DNA of 64,000 nucleotides, taken from NCBI RefSeq assembly GCF_020740795.1, contig NC_067304.1, positions 3,524,056-3,588,055 of the forward strand, written 5' to 3'. The notes under the pieces are model-generated. The model was not told the DNA's origin, did not search any database, and saw nothing but the letters and a program-made list of their open reading frames with translations. The DNA comes from Apus apus (taxonomy: Eukaryota; Chordata; Aves; Apodiformes; Apodidae). Made by a program: the position numbers and the translations under genes. Shown here piece by piece: positions 55,901 through 64,000 of this stretch (position 1 is its first letter; every line of letters begins with the position of its first letter).

Positions 55901-58900
55901 CGCAGCTCTCGGGAGCCCCCACTGCCAATCCAGCCCCTGCCCTGGCACGGTGCCGCTGCAACTGGGTCAGATCCTCACTCCGGGTGCTGCCGCCTCCCCG
56001 GCACGAGTTACACCGGTTTGACCACGGAGGAACCCCAAGAGGTTTTTTTCCCACCGGGCTGGGCTTTCTCCAGGCTGGGATCCTCGCCTGCCCTGAGCTT
56101 GGAGCAGTCCCCGAGGAGTGTGGTGGAGCTGAGAGTGGCACCCACCCTGCCGCAGATAAGGTGGGAGCTGCAGCCAGCACTGAGCCTGCTGGCACCCGAA
56201 TTCCCCTCCTCCTGCAGAGGTGGCAAGCCAGGAGCATGGAAACACTCCCTGTGTGCTGGGTGGCTGCAGACCCCACTCCCCCAGCCCAGCCCAACCCAAC
56301 CCAGCCACAGCCCCCTCCTAGCTTCCTCTTAAAAAACTTCCCACTCCCAAAATCCCAAGGAAACAGCCTGGGCGAGAGCCAGAGCTGCTACCCTAGGTTG
56401 TCCCTGAGGCTCCCAAAACTCCCCTGCCTGTCCCCAAGCTCATCGCCACCAAGGTGTCCCAGCCCAGCCCCTGTGCCAAGGAGCACCCACAGCCCCTCTG
56501 CTTGCTCCTGATGCCACACAGGGGGGCCTGAAGGTGCCTAGGTCGGGTGTCCCCTCAGGCCTACTGATTTTGGCACCTGGGTGCTACTGCAGCAGCTGCA
56601 CAAACTGCACTGGAGGTTCATCCATGCACTGAAAGAAGAATTTACAACCAAAGTGGAGTCCCCAAATAATGCTGAGCAGAGCAGAGGGGAAGGGGCTGAG
56701 CCAGGTGATGGGAAACTTTCGGTTTCCCAACCATTTATACCAGGAGTAAATCACTTTCCTTAATACTGTGCGTGGCAGGGAAGGATGTTGCCTAGGAGTT
56801 TCAGGTTTATCCAGAAAGAAAGTTGCACCAATTTAACTAAAGGAGGGATATAAGCAGACAGGGCATGGGGAATTTGTTTGGAGTCGAATGCACTTGTAGG
56901 AGGGGTGACAAAAACCCCCAGAGCAATTCTTAGAAGAGCCTTTAAAAATAAGATGGCACAGCCTCCCTGCATACACTGTAGGGACTGTGGGGCAGCAGGA
57001 TGTGTCTCTGAAAGACCTTGAACCCTTCCTAAGTTACTCCATCCAGGCAAAGCCACTCACTGCCTGCTGCAAATCCCCTGGGCCCCACCACGATGCTCAC
57101 CTCCGTGCTCCCAGCCCCACAGCACCTACTTCCCCAAAACACCTCCTGAACTCCCTGTGGAGCATCCCCTCTTCCTCAGGGGGCTGTGGAGCTCTGCCTC
57201 CCTCCTACAAATCCACAGCACAGCACAAGCTCCCAGCAGCCAGGATGTGGCCCCACACCATCCTCCCAGGCTGGATCCAATCCCCCAAACTGCTCCTGGC
57301 AAGGTCTTTCCAAGCAGGCATCTTCCAGCCTCTGTCGCTCAGGGCTTGGCCCCTGCACACTCTTCCTCCGCCCGCAGGAAAATCGTGTGGTTTCTTTCCT
57401 CTTTTTTTTTTTTCCAATTTAATATTTATAGCTCTGTCCCACTGCCTGTTTGATCAGCAGAGTGAGGGGGAAGATGTTTGGGGAAGGGCTTTTTGAAAGA
57501 CAGCTGTCAGCATCAGCTGGACAGGACCTGAGCCCACATCGGCGCCGGGATCCCTCCCGTCATTCCTGGTTTTCCCAGCAATGCACCAGCTCCAGCCAAT
57601 GCATGGGTGTCCCCGGAAGGCGAGGAGCAGGAACTGGAGTTCATCCCAGAGCACAGGGCTCAGCCTCCACGTTGTGGGACCCTACACGCACGCAAATCCA
57701 CAAGGAAAACCACCTCGGACCAAAACCCAAGTGCCAGGCACCAACCTTGCGGCGGGGCACGATCTTGCAGTGAACCAGGGGCAACCAGTGAGGTTTTTTT
57801 CTGGACACACCAGTGTTGGGGGGGGGGGAAAGATGAGCACATATTTCCTGTCTGCATGTCCAAGAAGAGATCATCATCCTTTTCGTCCCTCCAAGCATTA
57901 AACTGCCAGCCCCTTCCCTTGCTTCAGCTGCGAGGGTGACAACGACCATGGGTCACCCCAGGAATCACCAGCTGCAGGGGGTGATGCACCCCAACCACCT
58001 TCACACCAGGACCACACCAGCTCCCAGGCTCACGGGACACCCACAGGGCTGAAGCCTGCATGGCATGGTGACAACAGACACATCGCCCTCCGAGCAGCCT
58101 CTGCTCTTTTTACTGAGCCCCAGCGCTGGCTCCTGGGGCTGCCAAGAGCCCTGAAAACCCCTCACAGCAAAGCGTGGGGTTGAGGAAGCTGACACGGAAC
58201 GGCTGCCACAGGTCAACACCGGTGCAGGCTGCAGCCACAGGATGCCAGGATGCTGCCATGGGGACGTGCCAGCAGTGAGGTGGCACTGCCAGGCTGCATC
58301 GCCCACGCTGGGGACACTGCTGTGCTGCATCCACCCTGGCAAGTCGCTTCCCCTCATCCCTGTTCCTCTTTGACCCAGGGGCACGGGATAACCCCGTGCA
58401 GGGCAGTTACGAAATGGCTCCCTTTCGGTGGGTGCAGGAGGTCCCCTCCCAAAAAAATAACCAAGCCAGAAACTCCGGGTGCCTGCCCTGGCAGGGATAA
58501 GCCATGCCCAGCGCCGGGACAGCTCCGTCCCTCCCAAGCATCCACCCGCAGCCCAAAGGAAAGGAGGGAAAATCAGTGATCCAAGGCTGAGATTCCCCCC
58601 TGCCATCACAACATCAGCCCCCCCAGCATCCCACGATACAGGGAGCACCACAGGGAGCCCAAAGGGCATTTCTGCCCTTGGTGCACGTGGGGTTGGGTGT
58701 TGTTGATGGTTTTTTTTTGGGGGGGGGGCGTGGGGGGCTCCCCCAGCCTGGCCTTTCCAGCCCCATTTCCCTGCAGCGGCTGTTTTGCTTCCCTGCAGGG
58801 CTGTCCGGCTCCACGGCCACCCCACCCTCAGCCCTGGAAATGTCCCCCTTGCTCCGATGATTCATCACTTTGTCGCTGCGCACGCAGGGCTGTTCCCGCT

Positions 58901-60149
58901 GCCCACGGCACCGCCGAAAACCGGCAAACAGGGAGAACCTCGTCACGGCAAAAGCGGTGGCAGGACGGGGGAGGGATGTGGTGGGGGGGGGGAGGGGGTA
59001 GGAAGGACGGGGGACCAGGCACACACGTGCCATAAACTCGGCGCCGCGGAGCGTGGAAAAAGAAATAAAAGACCTGGCTGGAAACACAACCTCCATCCCA
59101 AACACCCGGATGCTGGAGGCGCCCCGTTGCAAGCAGCCCCACCCCGGAGCAGTTTCCTACTGATAAGGACAGGAGGCAAAGCCAGCATCATCCCTCGGGA
59201 GGCAAACCCAGCATCCCTTTGGAAAACATGCCGGCTCCCCTCCGCACACGGGGGGGTCACCATGTGCCACCCACCGCAGCCATCCACACACACACACACA
59301 CACACCCCTTCCCTCCTACAGCCTAAATCCGGTGGTTTCTCAACTCCTGCTGCCCAGTTCCCAAAAACCCACCGGCCCTGGCACGGGTTTCCCTGCCGGA
59401 TCCCCCGGCAGCAGGTAAGCGCAGGCTCCGCTGCCACCGGCACCCAGAGCAGGGAGAAACCAGCTCTGCTCCCTCCTCCTCCTCCTCCTCCCCCGGCCGG
59501 AGGAGCAGCCGTGCATGAAGCCGAGCAAACATGGCAGGGGACGGGGCGGGGGGGGGGGGGGTGGTAAGAAAATAAAACACCCCCCAGCCTCCACACCTTC
59601 GCTGTCTGCTTCACTCTCTGCTGTTACATAAAAAAGAATCACAAACTCCCCCCAGGGCCAGGAACGCGCAGAAGCGCCGCGATTCCTGGAAACAGGCCCC
59701 GCTTGTCCCCGCACTTGCACGGGCTTATTTATTTATGTTAGAGGAGCACGACAATAACCACCATATTTTCTCCCTTCTTTTCTTTTTCTTTTTTTTTTTT
59801 GGTAAGGAAATTTCCCCATCATCTGACTCACTGAAGCTTTAGAGGGCAGGGGCATGAGGGCTGGCGTAATCCTTCCTGCTTCGCAATTAATTCATGAATA
59901 TAATTAACAGGTTAAGGCCAGCCCCGTCCTACACCCCCGCCAAACTCTTGCTGCCCCAGAGAAGCGGGTTACAAGCTGGGGGGGGGGGTTTCCAAAAGCA
60001 GCCCCAAAAAAGCCATGTGACATGGGGAACCCCAACTCTTACCGTCTTATGCAGACCCCAAAAACCACAGGGCTGAGGGGGTGGCAGCTCGCCGGGGAGA
60101 ACCCCCTGCCCCCAACACCGGGAGGGTTTTCTACCCGGTCCCAGTGAGG
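49991..60149 (-). other. TFEB: TFEB 5' intron region
   Basis: About 10 kb without recognisable coding exons, presumed to be introns between distal and proximal TFEB first exons. It holds CACGTG boxes at 51282, 51645, 52140, 58684 and 59024, a moderately CpG-rich stretch at 52730-53000, and an AT-rich block at 59740-59930. A (CA)n lies at 59283-59306. Long open frames (for example 55408-56511 on the plus strand) are compositional. Confidence 0.5.
59283..59306. repeat. (CA)n microsatellite
   Basis: About 12 CA units. Confidence 0.9.
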
Positions 60150-60641
60150 GGTGCAGGGAAACCCCCGAGCAAACCCAGCGCTCCGGGTGTCAGCGCCGAG
60201 GGCTGGTACATCCGTGCCTCAGTTTCCCCACCCGTGGAGTAAAGGGTGCGGGAGGGGGGAGGGTTACGCTGGGAAAGGAGACCCGGGCAAGTCCCCTCCG
60301 GCTGCCGGGAGACTCGCAGCCCCTCGGACCCTCGGAGGGGGTACCTGGCCGAGCTGCTGGAGACCCCCGACGCCTCCCCCCCCCCCCCCAACCCGACAGC
60401 GCCGCGAGCAGCCGCAGCCCCGGCCCGGCTGGAACCTCCTGCAAGCGAGGGGCGCTCCGGGGGGGGAATGGGGGGGTCGCTATTATTTACAGCGAAAGGG
60501 AGGGGGGAAGCAACAACCCCGCGGCCACGACTTCAAAACGCCCCGGGATGGGGCAGGAGCGGAGCTGGGGACACCCAACACCCCCCCCCCTCCAGAGTGG
60601 GGCCGACCCGAGGGAGCCCCCCCAGGACCCCTCACACTCAC

Positions 60642-60890
60642 CCGGCGGCTGCGGGGGGACGAGGGAAACGCCGAAGGGAACGAAGTGGCTCCGTTCGGCT
60701 CCGCTCCGCTCGGCCCGACTCGGTTCGGCTTCGCTTGACTCCGTTCGGCACCGCTCGACCCGGTCCCGCTGCTTCGGCGCCGAGGGAGGGCAGCACTGCC
60801 CGCCCGGCCCGGTATGGCCCGGTACGGTACGGCCCGGTACGGTACAGTACGGCAGGGCACGGCACGGCCAGGCCCGCCCCGCCGTACGCC
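60642..60890 (-). other. TFEB: Putative TFEB non-coding exon 1
   Basis: Inferred exon between the ACTACA motifs and the strong donor cgccggg|tgagtgtgagg region (exon end 60642). The start is a guess to within about 100 bases. It would carry the cggctccgct-like pentamer repeat in the 5' UTR. No transcript evidence is available here. Confidence 0.35.
60685..60870. repeat. CpG-containing short tandem repeats (cggctccgct and cggtac types)
   Basis: Two neighbouring low-complexity arrays. At 60685-60770 degenerate ttcggctccgct units are spaced about 5 or 10 bases apart. At 60808-60870 cggtacggtac/ggcacggcac units occur, with alternating CG and TAC. Both lie inside the CpG island. Confidence 0.7.
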
Positions 60891-60947
60891 GGGAGCTGTA
60901 GTCCGGAGCGGGGCAGGGCTGCCCGAGCCTGCCGGGACTTGTAGTCC
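60891..60947 (-). promoter_or_regulatory. Paired ACTACA-type promoter motifs (ZNF143/THAP11-like)
   Basis: The minus strand reads ggactacaagtccc (60947-60934) and ggactacagctccc (60904-60891), 43 bases apart and in the same orientation. They fit the ACTAYRNNNCCCR promoter motif, the core of the ZNF143/THAP11 binding site that is enriched at TATA-less vertebrate start sites. Confidence 0.6.
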
Positions 60948-61077
60948 CCGCCTCGGCCACAGCAGCCGTTTGGCTTTGCTGATTTCCTCTCCAAAAATGG
61001 GGTTTTCCACCCCCGGAACCCCGGGAGGGTGGGTGCCAGAAGGGGGGTGAAGGCAGAACTGTACACGGGCCCTGCGG

Positions 61078-61316
61078 CCTCTTGCACCAGGAGCGTGCAG
61101 CTCCTCGCACCAGGAGCGTGCAGCCCCAGGCACGAGGGTTTTACAGCCCCTTGCACCAGGATCACGCCGCCCCTTGCACGAGAGTTTTACAGCCCCTTGC
61201 ACCAGGATCACGCAGCCCCTTGCACGAGGGTTTTACAGCCCCTTGCACCAGGATCACGCCGCCCCTTGCACGAGGGTTTTACAGCCCCTTGCACCAGGAT
61301 CACGCCGCTTCTTGCA
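61078..61316 (+). repeat. 46-bp minisatellite
   Basis: The unit acagccccttgcaccaggat + cacgccgccccttgcacgag + ggtttt repeats at a period of exactly 46 bases (tttt marks at 61139, 61185, 61231 and 61277). Inside each unit ccccttgcac occurs twice about 23 bases apart. A shorter, more degenerate version (ggagcgtgcag units, 61078-61138) lies to the left. 46 is not a multiple of three, and all forward frames stay open by chance. Confidence 0.93.
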
Positions 61317-61652
61317 CTTGCTTTGGACACATCCGTGTCCCAGGCACTGCACCCCGTGCCCTCTCATCCCACGTCCTTCCCAGGCTGCAGCCATGAAGAG
61401 CTTTACCCCCCGAGAGCAAAACCGGGGCGTTTTCCCTCAGCCAGAGTGTCCTGGCAGGAAACTTTTCCGTCCCCAGTTGATGTGCAAATTCGCGTGGGCA
61501 ATCCCCCCAGACCAGGAGCCGTTCACACGCGGCTCCACGTCTCTGCACATCCTGCTCCAAACTGGTTCCTGAAGCCTCCAGCGACTGCACCAGCTCAGCT
61601 CTGGAGTCGCCGAGGTCACTAAGGTAAAACTGCACTAACTGATTCGATGTCT

Positions 61653-61925
61653 ATCCCAGGAGGGAGTTTTTGGGGAGAGACAGGAAAGAAGGTCCTGAAG
61701 GTAAATTTGCGCTGAGAGGGGCTGAACTCTTCCCCAGCACAGATGGGAGATGGAGGTGCCTGGCTCTGTCATCCCCATTTCCCAGCCAGCCCCAGCAGGG
61801 GTCCCAGTCAAAAAGGCAACCCCAGCTTTGTTACTGCCAGAAATCCAAAGGCTCCACGCACATCTGAGAGCCCAGACAGTGCCTGGAACCTCGAGCATAA
61901 AATCACACCTTGTTGTCTCATGCAG
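61653..61925. repeat. Paralogous copy of PGC intron 4 sequence
   Basis: Downstream of PGC, this segment matches 63702-63945 in the same orientation. Shared stretches are atcccag-gagg-ttt-gggagagaca, aaggt-cctgaag-aatttgc, ggctgaactcttcc, cacagat-agagatggag, cctggctc and, about 150 bases further, aaaatcacac plus gtctca. Divergence and small indels show it is not recent. It may be the trace of a tandem PGC duplication or an unnamed dispersed repeat. Confidence 0.6.
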
Positions 61926-61991
61926 AAGAGCTGTGCCAGCCCCTGCTCAGCCACAGCCAGTCGAACCACCAGACAGTTGGATTTGCAGCCC

Positions 61992-61997
61992 TTTATT
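61992..61997 (-). terminator. PGC: PGC poly(A) signal
   Basis: The minus strand reads gtgaataaagggctgc, a canonical AATAAA 83 bases past the PGC stop. The 3' UTR is therefore only about 100 bases, as is usual for pepsinogen genes. Confidence 0.8.
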
Positions 61998-62079
61998 CAC
62001 TACAGGAGATTTGGAGACTACTGGTCACCATACATGGGTCCAAGGTGACAAATTACTCCCGGGGGGATGCTCAGCATCC

Positions 62080-62232
62080 CTAAACTGAGAGGGCAAAGCC
62101 CACTCTGTTGTTGGCCATGTCAAAGATGGAGTACCACTGCCGGAGGAAGATGTTCCCGAGGATCCAGAGTGGCTGGCCGCTGGCAGAGGGCACGTACGTG
62201 CTCTCGACCCCAACAGTGCAAACACCATCGTT
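62080..62232 (-). CDS. PGC: PGC exon 9 and stop
   Basis: [40 protein letters not shown] and [10 protein letters not shown], then TAG at 62082-62080. LWILGD/N-FLR-YYS-D--NNRVGFA is the terminal signature of pepsin-family proteases. The ASG/SASGQ loop and ALSV end differ from mammals. Confidence 0.94.
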   Translation of the reverse strand, partial: NDGVCTVGVESTYVPSASGQPLWILGNIFLRQWYSIFDMANNRVGFALSV

Positions 62233-63557
62233 CTGTTGGGGGAAAAAGAGCAAATTTCAGTGCTGGTGAGGACTGCAGGAGATGTGTGCTGCCCATGGCT
62301 GCTTTGGGAGCAGGATTAGACTCTCATAATCACACGCAAGAGCACCACGAAGTGGGATGCTGGGCAATTCAGCGCTGGGGCTGCTTTGTGTTTGAAAAGA
62401 AGCTCTGACTTTCTCCTGGGGAAAAGTGCCCCACGGTGGCAAACTCGTGTTGGGGATGAGGAACTCACACCTACATTTAAGACATAGACAGAGGGGGGCA
62501 GCGGTAACTGAGCTCCACTGATGGCAAAGTAGAGAGTGGGCATGGTGGGGACACTGCCACAGTCAACGACGAACTGCAAAAGAAGCAAAGAGGGACAGAG
62601 GGGTCAGGACCCTGGGGCTGGGGACCCTCCATCCCCTGGCTGTAATCCCAGCCATGCTCCTCAAGTGTCAGCACAGCTCTGGCTGTGGCAGGGCTGTGCT
62701 CACTGGGTTTATCACATTAGGAAGAATTATTTTTGTTGTCCACCACTGCAGGGGGAGATGCACCACTGCAGTGCAGTGCTGTTTCTGGTGGGATGTTTCG
62801 GTCCAGAGATGCTCAGCAGGGTGTCCTTCCCGCTTACCCCTTGGTCACTCTCCTCCGCACCCAGTGCCTGCAGGAAGGTTAACATGAATTGTCCTGGGAT
62901 GGTCAGCAGGAACGTCCCGGTGTCCACAATGCCATGACAGCCTTGGCTGCACCAGCCAGTGGCTGATGGCCCGATGGAGAACCTGGAGAGAGCAGCAGAA
63001 AAGGCATCAGAAAAGTTTAACCCCCCCCTCTGAGACCCCCTCTGAGCCACAGCACTTACTCCTCAATCCCAATCTTCCAGTACAATTCCTGGACCACAGG
63101 AGCCCACAAAACCTCCCCAGAGTACAGCTGGGGGTCAACCCCTCCAAGGATGACTTCTCCACCGTAACTATAGGTCGGGTTGCTGGAAAGACACAGAAAG
63201 GCACAGGATTAACCCCCAGATCAGGCAGGCTGCTCAGGAGAAAGCAGGGTAGCAACCGGCGCGTGGGGAGAACCTGTGGATGGAGGGTGGATGCAGAGAA
63301 GGATGGATCCAGGCTGTGGCTATGCAAGAGAGAGAGGCCTGTCATGAGAGGTCTCACCGTGAGTAGTAGAAGCTGAAGATGGGTTCCTCAAGCTGGTTCT
63401 GCTGCAGCATGTTCTGCATCAGCGTGTTGTAGCCCTCAATACCAACGCCTGGGTAAGACATGCCCAAAATCCCATCGAAGTCCAGGTAGTAAAAGGGTCT
63501 GCTGGGCTCATCCAGGCTCAGGCCAAACTCCTGGTTCCTGATGATGATGTTCTGGAT
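62080..63557 (-). CDS. PGC: Gastricsin (pepsinogen C), last five exons
   Basis: Exons 63358-63557, 63060-63182, 62838-62982, 62475-62573 and 62080-62232 join in frame to 239 residues, the C-terminal 60% of a protein of about 388. They correspond to exons 5-9 of the nine-exon pepsinogen gene. Visible features: [10 protein letters not shown]; the second catalytic motif IVDTGTF; the Cys pairs CSQGC and DC...VC, equal to pepsin Cys206-Cys210 and Cys249-Cys282; and [18 protein letters not shown] near the end. PGC is made as a zymogen in the stomach and cleaves protein at acid pH. Signal peptide, propeptide, first catalytic Asp and the flap Tyr lie beyond the right edge. Assignment to PGC instead of pepsin A or cathepsin E rests on IGIEE/YW sequence and on position beside TFEB. 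Confidence 0.9.
62475..62573 (-). CDS. PGC: PGC exon 8
   Basis: 33 codons, [20 protein letters not shown] through [13 protein letters not shown]. The donor was placed at aat|gtaggt because it yields VLN-NDGVC, aligning with ILSNNGYC of mammals. LPLPPSVY is the conserved pepsin segment after the 249 Cys. Confidence 0.92.
62838..62982 (-). CDS. PGC: PGC exon 7 (second catalytic Asp)
   Basis: It encodes [40 protein letters not shown] and [13 protein letters not shown] holds catalytic Asp215 (pepsin numbering). The next residue is Phe where pepsins and gastricsins normally have Ser (VDTGTS). The CSQGC pair gives the small disulfide loop of the C-lobe. Confidence 0.93.
63060..63182 (-). CDS. PGC: PGC exon 6
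   Basis: It encodes [50 protein letters not shown] and the [10 protein letters not shown] end match gastricsins closely (GGAVVFGGVD, ELYWQIGIEE). Split codons at both ends. Confidence 0.93.
63358..63557 (-). CDS. PGC: PGC exon 5
   Basis: A 200-base exon encoding [20 protein letters not shown], then [20 protein letters not shown] and the [19 protein letters not shown] end. [10 protein letters not shown] is the conserved FDGIMGLAYP block that ends the N-terminal lobe. The length equals mammalian pepsinogen exon 5. It ends two bases into an Arg codon. Confidence 0.92.
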
Positions 63558-63601
63558 CTAGAGGGAGATGAAAGATGCTGGGAGATGTGGGGACTTGGCA
63601 A

Positions 63602-63668
63602 TGGTGGGGTAATGGTTGGACTCGATAAACTTAAAGGTCTTTTCCAACTTAAACCATTCTATGATTCT
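63602..63668 (+). mobile_element. CR1 LINE 3' tail
   Basis: gtaatggttggactcgataa, acttaaaggtcttttccaac and taaaccattctatgattcta form a CR1 3' end, inserted antisense to PGC in intron 4. Confidence 0.92.
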
Positions 63669-63701
63669 ATATCAGGGTTGTGGACATCCCCCTTGACAGC
63701 A

Positions 63702-63945
63702 CCATCCCAGAGAGGAGGTTTTGGGAGAGACAGGGGTGGTCAGGAAGAATGTATCCTGAAGATACATTTGCACTGGGAGGTGCTGAACTCTTCCACATCA
63801 CAGATAAGAGATGGAGTTGGGAGCAGCCTGGCTCATAGTCTTTGTCCCATCACCCTTATTATTTCCTAAAAATAGCCACAAAACCCTTTTGACTCAGTCA
63901 AATTAGGTTAAAATCACACTTCTGCTAGTCTCACAATAAGGTATT
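63702..63945. repeat. PGC intron 4 segment duplicated at 61653
   Basis: Matches 61653-61925 in the same orientation over about 240 bases with small indels (see that entry). It lies directly beside the CR1 tail but outside its consensus. Confidence 0.6.
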
Positions 63946-64000
63946 TCGTATGCCCTGTGATGACAAAGCTCAGCCAGCAGTGTAAAGAAACAAATATTTA

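Larger units (their letters stand above)
60150..60960 (-). promoter_or_regulatory. TFEB: CpG island, probable distal TFEB promoter
   Basis: About 800 bases of very high CpG density, without TATA. It is the strongest island in the window and sits about 1 kb from the PGC 3' end. In human the distal TFEB start also lies only a few hundred bases from the PGC 3' end, so the arrangement is conserved. Two ACTACA-N-TCCC motifs (60891-60904 and 60934-60947) mark the upstream side. A consensus minus-strand donor (GTGAGT, 60641-60636) would end a non-coding first exon at 60642. Confidence 0.6.
63558..64000 (-). other. PGC: PGC intron 4, cut by the window edge
   Basis: Intron sequence upstream of exon 5 on the minus strand. 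It contains a CR1 tail (63602-63668) and the segment shared with 61653-61925. No further PGC exon is visible before the right edge. Confidence 0.75.

Noticed and set aside
55408-56511. A 367-codon plus-strand frame in the TFEB 5' intron region.
   Set aside because: Pro/Ser/Ala-rich without domains, competing frames on the other strand are equally long, and there is no promoter context.
61078-61316. CRISPR-like spaced repeats.
   Set aside because: The units are contiguous tandem copies with no unique spacers, and the DNA is vertebrate.
61029-61622. A 197-codon frame through the 46-bp minisatellite.
   Set aside because: The repeat is open in all three forward frames by chance, and the translation is only the repeat unit.

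Overview
The window is vertebrate nuclear DNA, almost certainly from a bird. The evidence is many short CR1 LINE 3' ends, GC-rich compact introns, G/C homopolymers, long pentanucleotide microsatellites, and three split genes whose products match vertebrate families. Order and strands are MDFI (+), TFEB (-), PGC (-). This is the arrangement known on human chromosome 6p21.1, so the block is conserved synteny. I cannot name the species.

Layout. Positions 1-2270 are upstream DNA. MDFI, the MyoD family inhibitor, has coding exons at 2495-2567, 12648-12821, 16581-16835 and 17248-17504. They splice in phase into 252 residues, and a poly(A) signal lies at 18452. A gene-poor interval of about 25 kb (18.5-44.1 kb) separates the convergent 3' ends of MDFI and TFEB. 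Its left half is GC-rich with CR1 pieces, microsatellites, a TATA-plus-donor arrangement at 26.06 kb, and two inverted copies of a signal-peptide-like segment. Its right half (28.7-43.8 kb) holds AT-rich blocks full of TAATTA-type motifs that look like conserved enhancers. TFEB occupies 46230-49477 on the minus strand for its eight coding exons (455 residues). Its non-coding 5' exons probably lie near 49.7-50.0 kb and in a CpG island at 60.15-60.96 kb. The last five exons of PGC (gastricsin, 239 residues) occupy 62080-63557 on the minus strand; its first exons lie beyond the right edge.

Function. MDFI holds bHLH myogenic factors inactive, modulates Wnt/TCF factors, and is a known Piezo-channel partner. 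TFEB is the bHLH-zipper master regulator of lysosome and autophagy genes. PGC is a secreted gastric aspartic protease. They share a location, not a pathway. No operon, CRISPR array, rRNA, tRNA or wholly new protein system was recognised. The most interesting leads are a sequence shared between PGC intron 4 and the DNA just downstream of PGC (a possible trace of gene duplication), the signal-peptide-like inverted pair with the nearby TATA unit, two substitutions at normally conserved positions (TFEB residue 10 and the PGC active-site loop), and the enhancer-like cluster.
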